34,026 bases of DNA, from the NCBI GenBank assembly GCA_017882785.1, contig JADGOV010000024.1:1-34026 (forward strand), given 5' to 3'. This document shows, in pieces, positions 1-6,979 of this stretch (positions are counted from its first letter, which is position 1; the number at the start of each line of letters is the position of its first letter). Position numbers and translations under genes: made by a program. Under the pieces are notes generated by a model that was not told the DNA's origin, did not search any database, and saw nothing but the letters and a program-made list of their open reading frames with translations. This DNA is from Frankiaceae bacterium. Its GTDB lineage: Bacteria > Actinomycetota > Actinomycetes > JADGOV01.

Positions 1-144
1 GCCGACTCGGACTACCTCTACGAGGGCGGCGTCTTCACCCCCGACGTGGTGGAGACCTGGGTCGACTACAAGCGGTCGGCGGAGGTGGACGCGGTTCGGC
101 TGCGCCCGCACCCGTACGAGTTCGCGCTGTACTACGACATCTGA
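1..144 (+). CDS. glnA: Type I glutamine synthetase, C-terminal end (partial)
   Basis: The window opens in frame with the last 47 codons of a glutamine synthetase, the ATP-dependent enzyme that makes glutamine from glutamate and ammonia. The visible tail contains [17 protein letters not shown] and ends [13 protein letters not shown], which is the characteristic end of the GSI-beta (GlnA1) enzyme of actinobacteria. The gene start and active site lie outside the window. GlnE, which adenylylates this class of GS, and a second GS gene lie downstream, matching the glnA1-glnE-glnA2 order of Mycobacterium. The last 14 bases, including the stop codon, recur at 2003-2016 on the far side of the AbiE cassette. 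GlnA1 identity rests on the tail motif plus synteny and is fairly secure. Confidence 0.93.
   Translation, partial: ADSDYLYEGGVFTPDVVETWVDYKRSAEVDAVRLRPHPYEFALYYDI
131..144 (+). repeat. 14-bp direct repeat, left copy (end of glnA1)
   Basis: The sequence ACTACGACATCTGA encodes the last four residues and stop of GlnA1. An identical copy is at 2003-2016. The pair flanks the AbiE toxin-antitoxin region and looks like a target-site duplication or att-type repeat. Confidence 0.7.
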
Positions 145-176
145 TTCAGGGTTTCGACCCCTGTCAATATTTACCG

Positions 177-238
177 AAAACGGCGGCTGAACTGCGGAAA
201 CGTCTTTCGACGTCTTCCAGCGTCAGCCGCCGTTTTTC
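177..238. terminator. Long-stem bidirectional terminator after glnA1
   Basis: Perfect 14-bp inverted arms AAAACGGCGGCTGA (177-190) and TCAGCCGCCGTTTT (223-236) enclose a 32-nt loop. The right arm runs into TTTTT on the plus strand and the left arm gives a T-run on the minus strand, so termination is possible in both directions. A smaller hairpin, CAGGG-N7-CCCTG, sits just upstream at 147-163. The terminator separates glnA1 from the AbiE promoter and lies inside the repeat-flanked segment. Confidence 0.75.
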
Positions 239-276
239 GTTGTCGTGCGGACCCGCTGGGAGCCTCCATCACCACC

Positions 277-316
277 CGACAACATTTGTTCCCGCAAAAC
301 GGTACAATCGTTGTCG
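277..316 (+). promoter_or_regulatory. AbiE promoter with leaderless start and inverted-repeat operator
   Basis: A -10 hexamer TACAAT at 303-308 is followed after 7 nt by the GTG at 316, as expected for a leaderless mRNA. No good -35 is visible. Perfect 7-bp inverted arms CGACAAC (277-283) and GTTGTCG (310-316) flank the -10 about three helical turns apart. The 10-mer CGTTGTCGTG occurs at 238-247 and again at 309-318. AbiEi antitoxins of known systems autorepress by binding inverted repeats at their own promoter, so these arms are the natural operator candidates. The operator role is inferred. Confidence 0.55.
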
Positions 317-972
317 TGGCTGACTCGACCCTTGCTCGCCTCGGCTCCATCGCGGAACGGCGGTGGGGCCTGTTCACCACCGCCCAGGCCGAGGCCGCAG
401 GGGTTGCTCGCAAGCAGCTCGTACGGATGGCAGCCTCCGGCGCGATCGAACGACTCGCACACGGGGTCTATCGCACGGCTGGCGCTCCCCCACAGACCCA
501 CGAGGCCATCTACGCCACCTGGCTCGCGCTCGGCGGCGCCACGGCTGCCCGGACCGAGTCAGGGGTCGCCCCGCTCGTAGCCGCTGGAGTGACTGCCGCC
601 GTGGTGCAGGAGATCGGGGACTTCTTCCTCGACGGACTCGACTTCATCGTCCCCGCGCGCAAGGGCACCCGGCTTCCCGACGTACGGCTACGCATCCGGC
701 ACCTGAGCCCCGAGGATGTCGTTCCCGTCAACGGCCTACCCACTCTCACGGTCGAGCGCACCATCACCGACCTCGTCGAGATCGGCACCGACACGTCACT
801 GGTCGCCGACGCGCTGCGCGATGCCGTGCGCATGGGGAAGGTCGTCGCACCCGAACGCCTCCTGTCCGATCTCTCGGCCCTCGCCTCACGTCGAGGCAAC
901 GATGCTGATCGCCTCGCCGAGGAACTCATCGGACTGGTCGGCGCACCTGTCGAACGAAGCGATCGTGGCTGA
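316..972 (+). CDS. abiEi: AbiEi-family type IV antitoxin / transcriptional repressor
   Basis: A 218-residue protein with an N-terminal winged-helix region (about residues 15-65; motifs WGLFTTAQAEAAGV and RLAHGVYRTAG), the AbiEi_4-type domain, followed by the antitoxin C-terminal domain. AbiEi proteins neutralise the AbiEii nucleotidyltransferase without direct binding (type IV) and repress their own operon. The track begins ten codons earlier at TTG 286. I prefer GTG 316 because a TACAAT -10 lies inside the longer version at leaderless spacing and because homology-like sequence begins near here. The stop TGA (970-972) overlaps a GTG at 965 that begins the ancestral toxin frame, giving an 8-nt coupled overlap. 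Family assignment is confident; function is inferred from the family. Confidence 0.85.
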   Translation: MADSTLARLGSIAERRWGLFTTAQAEAAGVARKQLVRMAASGAIERLAHGVYRTAGAPPQTHEAIYATWLALGGATAARTESGVAPLVAAGVTAAVVQEIGDFFLDGLDFIVPARKGTRLPDVRLRIRHLSPEDVVPVNGLPTLTVERTITDLVEIGTDTSLVADALRDAVRMGKVVAPERLLSDLSALASRRGNDADRLAEELIGLVGAPVERSDRG

Positions 973-1019
973 GGAACCGGGCTACGGCGACTGGCGCTCT
1001 CTGGAGCTGGCCATCAAGG

Positions 1020-1955
1020 ATGCCGCCAAGAAGCGCCAAGAAGAAGGCGCAGCAGGCCGGGGCCGGCGTCAGCTCGGCGACCGTGGATGCGCAGATCCGC
1101 CAAGCCCGCTACGACCGATTCCTCTCCCGCGTCTTCGCCGAGGGTGAGGCATCGGAGTGGCTGCTCAAGGGCGGGCTGAGCATGCTCGCCCGGGTCCCCC
1201 GGTCTCGCACCACGAAGGACGTCGACCTCGCCGCCCAGCACGCTGCAGACCTCGGAGAGGCCGAGCGGACTCTGTCGGCTCTGGTTGCGGTCGATCTCGG
1301 TGATCACCTGTCGTTCAGGCTGATCCGCTCGATGCCGACCGGCCTGGACGACAACCAGCCCGGGGTAGAGACCCGACGCCTCGTCTACGCGTGCCTCGAC
1401 GTCGACCACGACACCCAGATCGACACCGTGACCGTCGACATCGTCGTCGGCCCGGCTCCGGTCGGGAGCCCGGAGGTCGTCGACCCGGCCAACCGGCTGC
1501 ACCTACGCCGACCGCTCGTCACTCGCCCCTACCGGCTGTTCCCCGTGGCCGACCAGATCGCCGACAAGGTCTGCGCCACGATGAGCACCAACTACCCCGG
1601 CGGCAAACGCAGCAGCCGGGTAAAGGACCTGGTCGACCTCGTCGTCCTGGCGCACTCCCAGACCGTCGACCTGGCCGAGCTGCGGTTCGCGATCGCCAAC
1701 AAGCAGGCGATCAGCGGCATGGAACCGTTCGACCACTTCGACATCCCCGCCGACTGGCGCCGTACCTACCCAGCGACGGCCAAGGGAGTGCCGTCGGCGC
1801 AGACGTACAAGGCCGACACGGCAGCAGCCCTCGCCGCCTCGTTCGTCGGGCCAGCCCTGGAGAAGAGCTCGAACACCGGCACCTGGGACCCCCAGAACCT
1901 CCAGTGGAGCGCGACGGCGAGCGTACCCAGAGCCTACCCAGCAGATTCAGAATGA
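1020..1955 (+). CDS. abiEii: AbiEii-family nucleotidyltransferase toxin with frameshifted N-terminus
   Basis: The DUF1814/AbiEii core is complete: LLKGGLSML followed by RTTKDVDL is the nucleotidyltransferase motif (GG-S ... D-x-D), with VDIVVG, then ADKVCATM and RVKDLVDLVVL as the later conserved blocks. Toxins of this class act as GTP-dependent or tRNA-modifying nucleotidyltransferases. The N-terminus is unusual. A second frame starting at GTG 965, inside the end of abiEi, encodes VAEEPGYGDWRSLELAIKD, then is thrown out of frame at a perfect 10-bp tandem duplication (1024-1043). Removing one copy joins 965 to 1955 in a single ORF of about 326 codons. As it stands, only ATG 1020 can start the core, with no clear ribosome site, so the protein is shortened or weakly expressed. 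It could also be a sequencing error or a phase-variable state. Confidence 0.82.
   Translation: MPPRSAKKKAQQAGAGVSSATVDAQIRQARYDRFLSRVFAEGEASEWLLKGGLSMLARVPRSRTTKDVDLAAQHAADLGEAERTLSALVAVDLGDHLSFRLIRSMPTGLDDNQPGVETRRLVYACLDVDHDTQIDTVTVDIVVGPAPVGSPEVVDPANRLHLRRPLVTRPYRLFPVADQIADKVCATMSTNYPGGKRSSRVKDLVDLVVLAHSQTVDLAELRFAIANKQAISGMEPFDHFDIPADWRRTYPATAKGVPSAQTYKADTAAALAASFVGPALEKSSNTGTWDPQNLQWSATASVPRAYPADSE
1024..1043 (+). repeat. 10-bp tandem duplication causing a +1 frameshift in abiEii
   Basis: CGCCAAGAAG occurs twice head to tail (1024-1033, 1034-1043). Ten bases is 3n+1, so the second copy shifts the reading frame. With one copy the GTG 965 frame reads through ...DAAKKKAQQ into the AbiEii core. 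Confidence 0.85.
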
Positions 1956-2002
1956 GCGTTTGCGCAGGTCAGCGCGGGGTGGTCAGTCACTACCATCTGA
2001 GC

Positions 2003-2016
2003 ACTACGACATCTGA
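2003..2016 (+). repeat. 14-bp direct repeat, right copy, with a degenerate neighbour
   Basis: Exact copy of the glnA1 end ACTACGACATCTGA. A near copy lacking two bases, ACTACCATCTGA, lies immediately before it at 1989-2000. On the minus strand the right copy supplies the final codons and TAG stop of the PAP2-kinase gene, so glnA1 and that gene would have overlapped tail to tail if the intervening DNA were absent. Confidence 0.7.
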
Positions 2017-3413
2017 GCAAGGAAGCCGACGTCGCCGCCGAACACCGATCGGGCGGCGGCGGCGGTGACCTCGGCACCGACCGCCGCGGCGAGCGTGTCC
2101 CGCATGGCGTCCAGATCGGCGTCCAGATCGGTCGCGTCGGCTGGGGCCACGGCCTCGTCGAAGTCGACCAGCCACACCCGCCGCTGAGCGTCGACCAGGA
2201 CGTTCTCCGGCGACAACGCCCGGTGCGCCAGGCCCACGGCGCGTAGCCGGCTGACCTGCCGCCAGGCGTCGCGGGCGAGGTTCCCGCCGTCCCCGACACC
2301 ATTACCCGTCTCGCCGCAGCCGGCGACGGCGATCGAGCGGGCATCCACCCAGGGATGCACGAGCAGACCGGTGCCGTTGCCGTAGCCTCCTACGGACAGG
2401 ACCTCGGGCACGCGTACGCCGGCCGCCTTCGCCAGCTGCCCCATCGCGGCCTCCCGGCCGACCTGCTCGACGGGAGTGCCTCCTCCTCGAGGAGGTCGGC
2501 CGCTAGGCTTCCGGCCGCCCGTGAGGGCCAGCCACATCCGGTAGAGCACATCGACGTCTCGCCGCTCTCGCGGGACGACCTTGAGGAACAGTCGCCTCCC
2601 GTCCACGGTGTCCGCCACGAAGGGGGCCGAGCGCCGGGCGTCGAGGTCGACGGCCGTCAGATCCGCAATAGCGTAACCCCGTTCGGCAAGCGCGCGCCGC
2701 AACCCCCGCACCGAGGGCCGGCCCGTCGGTGCGCCCAACAGCAGGTGGGTCAGCGCACCGACCCCCCAGCCCAGCGCGGCGCCACCGAGAACGTCGAGCG
2801 GCAGGTGCGCGCCCACGTAGAGCCGACTCACACACACCACGCCGGCCAGCGCCCACAACACCCGTCGGGACCGGCGACCCACGTAAGGAGACAGCAGCGT
2901 GGCCAGCGCGACGGCCACCGCAGCGTGTCCGGACAGGTAGCCCGATCCGCCGGCCGGGGCGCCGCGGACGTGAACCCCGGCGAGCAGCACATCCGGCCGA
3001 GGGCGGACGATGACCGTCTTGATCACCTTTGCCAGCAGCCAGACTCCGCCACCGGCGATGCAGATCTCGGCCGCCAGCCGGAAACGTCGATACGCCAGCG
3101 CGCCGGCCGCCGCGACGGGCACCGCGAGGATGTTGCCCATCTGCATGACGGGCCACAACAGCCCGATCCAGGCGTCCGGCAGGTCGTTGAGCAGCCGGAA
3201 CAGGTCCGCCTCGGTGATGGCGACCCGCTCCCGGTGGACGAAGACCGCGGTGATCACCAGCGTGCCACCGGCCAGGACGACGCGGACCGCGTCGCCGGGA
3301 TGCCGCGGCAGGGCCCACCCCGATCCGCCGCCCGCTGCCCCCCTGCCGTCGGGTGGGCTGGGCGGCCGGGCCCGGCGCCGCCCGACGGGACGCCGCGGGG
3401 CTGGACGGGTCAC
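2004..3413 (-). CDS. PAP2 phosphatase fused to a degenerate kinase-like domain
   Basis: A 469-residue fusion. Residues about 40-230 form a multi-pass PAP2 (type 2 phosphatidic acid phosphatase) domain with all catalytic signatures: K132...RPRP (137-140), SGHA (161-164) and SRLYVGAHLPLD (196-207). These enzymes remove phosphate from lipid phosphates or undecaprenyl pyrophosphate at the membrane. Residues about 240-469 resemble a small protein-kinase/LPS-kinase fold: FLK (K278), AHRALSPEN and VDFDE. The catalytic-loop aspartate expected in HRD is alanine (A399), while N404 and D417 remain, so this half is probably a pseudokinase. GTG start; the GTGA overlap with the upstream gene's stop (4 nt) indicates translational coupling. 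Its 3' end lies in the 14-bp repeat next to AbiE. Substrate unknown. Confidence 0.8.
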   Translation of the reverse strand: MTRPAPRRPVGRRRARPPSPPDGRGAAGGGSGWALPRHPGDAVRVVLAGGTLVITAVFVHRERVAITEADLFRLLNDLPDAWIGLLWPVMQMGNILAVPVAAAGALAYRRFRLAAEICIAGGGVWLLAKVIKTVIVRPRPDVLLAGVHVRGAPAGGSGYLSGHAAVAVALATLLSPYVGRRSRRVLWALAGVVCVSRLYVGAHLPLDVLGGAALGWGVGALTHLLLGAPTGRPSVRGLRRALAERGYAIADLTAVDLDARRSAPFVADTVDGRRLFLKVVPRERRDVDVLYRMWLALTGGRKPSGRPPRGGGTPVEQVGREAAMGQLAKAAGVRVPEVLSVGGYGNGTGLLVHPWVDARSIAVAGCGETGNGVGDGGNLARDAWRQVSRLRAVGLAHRALSPENVLVDAQRRVWLVDFDEAVAPADATDLDADLDAMRDTLAAAVGAEVTAAAARSVFGGDVGFLAQMS

Positions 3414-5635
3414 CTGGTAACCCTGGGGTCGAGCCGCAATCTGCCGTCGGAGCGCTCGGCCAGCGCGGCCTGCAGCGATCGGCGTGACTCGTACCCCAGA
3501 ACCAACGGCGCCTCCCCGGCCACCTGGCCGGTCACGTCAGGGCTGTTCGAGGTGGAGGTGAGCCGGTAGGTGACGCAGCCGCCGGGAAACACGTCGTGAT
3601 AGACAGCCTCGAAGGTGGTGCCGCTGGGCGGACGCTGGAAGCGGCGTACCCGGCTGTCGGCGGAGTCGATCTCGGTGGCTCCCCGCACGTCACAGCTGGC
3701 GACGAGCCGGGCGACCAATGCCCCACTCCCCGCCCTGTCGTTGTCGAAGGTGTAGGTCGATTGCCCGCTGCGGGCCGCGACATGGTCCAATCGCCAGCCG
3801 GCCGGCAGGGTCAGCACGCAGGGCAGCAACGAGGAGGAGGGCACCGACTGGGCCGTGAGCCACATCGGGGCCAGCTGCCGGCAACTGAGGGCGGAGACCC
3901 CCAGCGAAGTGATGTCCTGCTGTCGGAAGGTGAACAGCGACCTGCTCTGCACGATCAGTAACGCTGCCAGCAGCACGCAGATCCACAAGCCGACCCGCCG
4001 CAGGTTCCAGCGTTGGATCGCGACCGGGGCCGGCGGTTCCGGCAGCAGGCGGATGAACTCGCCGTGCAGATCCCGGCCCTGGGCCCGCAGCGCGTGCCGC
4101 AGCTGCGACGGCAGCGCCAGCCCGCGGGCAGCGGCGAACGCCTCCCCGATGTCGGCCAGGCTGAAGTACTGCTGCGCGCGCTCGTAGACCCGCTCCGTGC
4201 TGCTCTGCAGGGCCAGGCACAGCATCATGTTGGCCAGGTCGACGGCCTGCCGCCACGGGCTCGGCCGCAGCTCGGCGAAGGCGACGTCGATGAGCAACAT
4301 CCGGCCGTCCCGAACGAGCAGGTTGGAGGGCTTGATGTCGCGATGGGCGAGGCCGGCATCCCAGAGCTGCCGGACGATCCGCAGCCCGGCATCGATGACG
4401 TCGTCATCGACCTGCACCTCTCCGAGCTCGACGGCGCCCTCGAAGAACTCGGTGACCAACAGGTACTCCCGCTCGGGAGTCAGCTCGGCGACTCCGCCGG
4501 GCGCCGGCGTGGGCAGGCTGTGGTCCCGGAACAGGCGCAGGGCGTAGTCCTCCTGCTGCACGAGCCGACGCACGGTCGTGAACGGCTTCTCGTCCTCCAA
4601 TCGGCCGTAGAGCAACTCACGGCCCAGCTTGTACCAGCGGTCGGAACGGAGGTGGTTCTCGGCGTACAGCTTGCCGAACAGGCTGGTGTCCGGGTTGCCG
4701 CGCACCCGGATCCGCAGCGGCGTGGAGCCCGCGGAGCCGGCAAGTCCGAACGGGGTGATCTCGCCGACGACGAGGCCGAGCTGCTCTTCGAGGGCCCGCT
4801 GGATCGCGGCACCGCGGGCGCCGCCGACGTCGAGGTGCGCCGACCGGCCCCGCTTGTAGGTGATCGGGAACGCCTCGTTCGGAGTGAACATCCGGAACGC
4901 CACCAGCGGAATGGCCACCCCGATGGCCGCGCCGACGGCCACATCGACCGGGGTTTCGACACCGAGGCTGATCCGGGCCAGGGCGACCAGTCCGACGAGC
5001 ACCACCCCGGCCCACTTGCCGTAGTTCCGCCAGCGCCCCTCGGGCACCAGCGTGTACAGCGCCGCCACGATCGTCGCGGACAACGCCGCCACCTGCAGCG
5101 AGGGCAGCGCCCAGCCGCCCCAGCTGCCCCGGATCGGCACGTCGAACGGGCGGGGGCGCTGGGCGGCCGGGACGATCACCTCGAAGAGCAGGGCGGCGAT
5201 GTTCCACGCCACGAGAAACACCACGAGATGCCGCAGTCGCCGCAACACCAGCAGCGCGACCACCAGCGTCCACAGCAACACGGTGAGCAGCGGCAGCGCC
5301 GCGGCCGCCGCCAGGCACCGGGTGAGCCTGGCATATCCGGGAACCGACACCGCGCTCAACCAGCGCACAACAGCGTCGTCGGCAACGGTGATCGCGACGG
5401 CGGGTCCCCGCCAGCCCGCGGAGAACACCGTGACCGACACCGTCACGAGGATGAACGCGGCGACCAGCCACCCCACGCCACTGCGGCGCACATGACGCGG
5501 CAGGGGTGGCGGCTCTCCCGACGGACGCCGCCGCCGGGCAACAAGCTGCAGCCCGCCCATACGCTGCCTGCTCGGATGCGATGGGTGTGCCGGACGGGCG
5601 GAGTCGAACGTGCCAGGTGCCTCCACGCTGCTCAC
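3410..5635 (-). CDS. Degenerate PAP2 domain fused to kinase-like and extracytoplasmic domains
   Basis: A 741-residue membrane protein. Residues about 50-250 are a multi-helix PAP2-like domain that keeps RPRP (160-163) but has PSLQ (178-181) where PSGH is expected and RISLGVETPVDV (221-232) where the catalytic histidine belongs, so phosphatase activity is doubtful. Residues about 280-530 are kinase-like with K322, an intact catalytic loop HRDIKPSNLL (D433, N438) and LIDVAF (D450) in place of DFG. A transmembrane helix at about 547-570 leads to a ~170-residue extracytoplasmic tail with four cysteines, possibly two disulfides. GTG start at 5635. It is the first gene of a two-gene operon with the PAP2-kinase protein downstream (GTGA overlap). 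The two proteins look like complementary paralogues. Function unknown; an envelope lipid or glycan-lipid role is inferred. Confidence 0.75.
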   Translation of the reverse strand: MSSVEAPGTFDSARPAHPSHPSRQRMGGLQLVARRRRPSGEPPPLPRHVRRSGVGWLVAAFILVTVSVTVFSAGWRGPAVAITVADDAVVRWLSAVSVPGYARLTRCLAAAAALPLLTVLLWTLVVALLVLRRLRHLVVFLVAWNIAALLFEVIVPAAQRPRPFDVPIRGSWGGWALPSLQVAALSATIVAALYTLVPEGRWRNYGKWAGVVLVGLVALARISLGVETPVDVAVGAAIGVAIPLVAFRMFTPNEAFPITYKRGRSAHLDVGGARGAAIQRALEEQLGLVVGEITPFGLAGSAGSTPLRIRVRGNPDTSLFGKLYAENHLRSDRWYKLGRELLYGRLEDEKPFTTVRRLVQQEDYALRLFRDHSLPTPAPGGVAELTPEREYLLVTEFFEGAVELGEVQVDDDVIDAGLRIVRQLWDAGLAHRDIKPSNLLVRDGRMLLIDVAFAELRPSPWRQAVDLANMMLCLALQSSTERVYERAQQYFSLADIGEAFAAARGLALPSQLRHALRAQGRDLHGEFIRLLPEPPAPVAIQRWNLRRVGLWICVLLAALLIVQSRSLFTFRQQDITSLGVSALSCRQLAPMWLTAQSVPSSSLLPCVLTLPAGWRLDHVAARSGQSTYTFDNDRAGSGALVARLVASCDVRGATEIDSADSRVRRFQRPPSGTTFEAVYHDVFPGGCVTYRLTSTSNSPDVTGQVAGEAPLVLGYESRRSLQAALAERSDGRLRLDPRVTR

Positions 5636-5731
5636 TGCCTCAGCTGTTGGCCACAGGTAGGATCCCGTGGAGACTACCCCGTGCCGCGCACCGGCAGCAG
5701 GACTGCGTTGTGCGGCTCGTGCGTCCGCGGG

Positions 5732-6427
5732 TCAGCTGTAGCGGCCCCGCAGCACGCTGTGACTGGAGTGCCGGGGGTTGCCGTCGTCGCGCTGCAGGCT
5801 GACGTCGACGGCGGCGTAGGCGGTGACCAGCGCGGCGGGGAGGTGGAAGCTCGCTCGCCCGTCCGGCGCGAGCACCCCGATACCGACCATCTTCGAGGTC
5901 GTCGGCTCGAACAGCCAGACCTCGTAGAACTGGCCGGGACCGGGCGCGGTCAGGCCCTTGGTAGCGACGGTCATGTCGGTGCGCCGCCCGGGTAGGCGCA
6001 TGGTGACCACTCCGCGAGCGTCGCTGCCGGACGTGGCACGCAAGGCCGCGGTCTGCACCGAGGCAGGCGACGCCGGCCCCCCGGCGTCACGGGTCACCCA
6101 TGCGATCCCACCAGCGGCCAGCAGCGCGATGACCGCGGCGGCCGCGGCCAGCCGGGCACGCGGCCGCCGCGGCGTCTGGAGGGGCGGCAGTTCGGCGTCC
6201 AGCGCCGCCAACGGCTCGGCCGCCAGGTGATCGTGCGCCCGGAACGGGCTCGCCTGCCCGAACACCCGAGCGGAGGAGAGGAGCGCGCCGGTGGCCGCGG
6301 CGGTGCTGACGAGGCTGCGACGACAGGCATCGCAGGCCTTGAGGTGCGCCACGACCTGGGTCGTCTGCTCGCGAGGGAGGTCGCCACTCAGGAGCGCCGG
6401 CAGATCGTCCGGGACATGCTCGGTCAT
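5732..6427 (-). CDS. Zinc-dependent anti-sigma factor (RskA-like)
   Basis: A 231-residue single-pass membrane protein. The N-terminal zinc anti-sigma (ZAS) motif is H28-x3-C32-x2-C35 (HLKACDAC), a helix spans about 92-111, and the extracytoplasmic C-terminus carries the RskA-type signature QFYEVWLFEP with later GIGVLAPDG. Such proteins hold an ECF sigma factor at the membrane until regulated proteolysis releases it. The track's longer ORF begins upstream; the true start is ATG 6427 because it overlaps the sigma-factor stop in ATGA and is preceded by GGAGGG. This tight coupling to the sigma gene supports a cognate pair. Confidence 0.9.
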   Translation of the reverse strand: MTEHVPDDLPALLSGDLPREQTTQVVAHLKACDACRRSLVSTAAATGALLSSARVFGQASPFRAHDHLAAEPLAALDAELPPLQTPRRPRARLAAAAAVIALLAAGGIAWVTRDAGGPASPASVQTAALRATSGSDARGVVTMRLPGRRTDMTVATKGLTAPGPGQFYEVWLFEPTTSKMVGIGVLAPDGRASFHLPAALVTAYAAVDVSLQRDDGNPRHSSHSVLRGRYS

Positions 6428-6963
6428 GATCCCTCCGCACCGTAGCCGAGTGATCCGGCCAGTCTGCGCAGCCCGCGCGCCGTCCAACTCTTGACCGTGT
6501 TCAGTGGCACGCCGAGTTCAGCGGCGATCTCCCCCTGGGTGCGGGATTCGAAGTAGGCCAGGTGCAGGGCCGCGCGCTGGCCCGCGGGCAACGAGGCCAC
6601 GGCTGCCCGAACCTCAGCGGCGAAGGCCAGCCGGTCGGCGACGTCGCGACCGTCCTCGCCGGCCAGTCCGCGCAGCGTGTCGATGGGGACGACGGTGGCG
6701 CGCCGCTGTCGCAAGGAGTCGATGGCGCGCTTACGGGCAATCCCGAGAACCCACGCCTCGATGCTGCGGGTGGGGTCGAAGCGGTCGGCGGAGCGCCAGA
6801 CCTCTATGAACACCCGTTGCAGCACATCCTCCGCGTCCTCCCGGCCCAGGTAACGGCGCAGGTAGGACAGCACGAGCGGGCCGAGCGCCGCGTAGCACTC
6901 CTCGAGAGCCAGGCGATCACCGGTTGCCAGGCGATCACCGATCGCGCTCGGCCCGCTCGTCAT
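6424..6963 (-). CDS. ECF-family RNA polymerase sigma factor (SigK-like pairing)
   Basis: A 179-residue sigma-70 family protein with only regions 2 and 4: LSYLRRYLGREDAEDVLQ and VFIEVWRSADRFDP (region 2, about 30-70), and LPAGQRAALHLAYF with TQGEIAAELGVPLNTVKSW (region 4 helix-turn-helix, about 120-165). Start ATG 6963 has GGAGGGG four bases upstream; the longer track ORF runs into the neighbouring gene. It is coupled to the RskA-like anti-sigma by ATGA and lies 16 nt after a secreted-protein gene, so the three probably form one operon and the secreted protein may be part of the response. A direct 15-bp repeat (6908-6922, 6926-6940) encodes a duplicated GDRLA near the N-terminus. Confidence 0.9.
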   Translation of the reverse strand: MTSGPSAIGDRLATGDRLALEECYAALGPLVLSYLRRYLGREDAEDVLQRVFIEVWRSADRFDPTRSIEAWVLGIARKRAIDSLRQRRATVVPIDTLRGLAGEDGRDVADRLAFAAEVRAAVASLPAGQRAALHLAYFESRTQGEIAAELGVPLNTVKSWTARGLRRLAGSLGYGAEGS

Positions 6964-6979
6964 GACCCCTCCTACCGCG

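Noticed and set aside
147-163. TTCGACCC-type sequence after glnA1 as a tRNA T-loop
   Set aside because: Only a short hairpin (CAGGG/CCCTG) is present; no acceptor, D or anticodon stems around it. I see no tRNA or rRNA in the window.
286-315. TTG 286 as the start of abiEi
   Set aside because: It would place the TACAAT -10 inside the gene; GTG 316 at leaderless spacing fits better.
4013-5995. 660-residue plus-strand ORF (His/Arg/Gln-rich)
   Set aside because: It lies opposite the 741-aa fusion gene and has the low-complexity composition of an antisense shadow; no domain resemblance.
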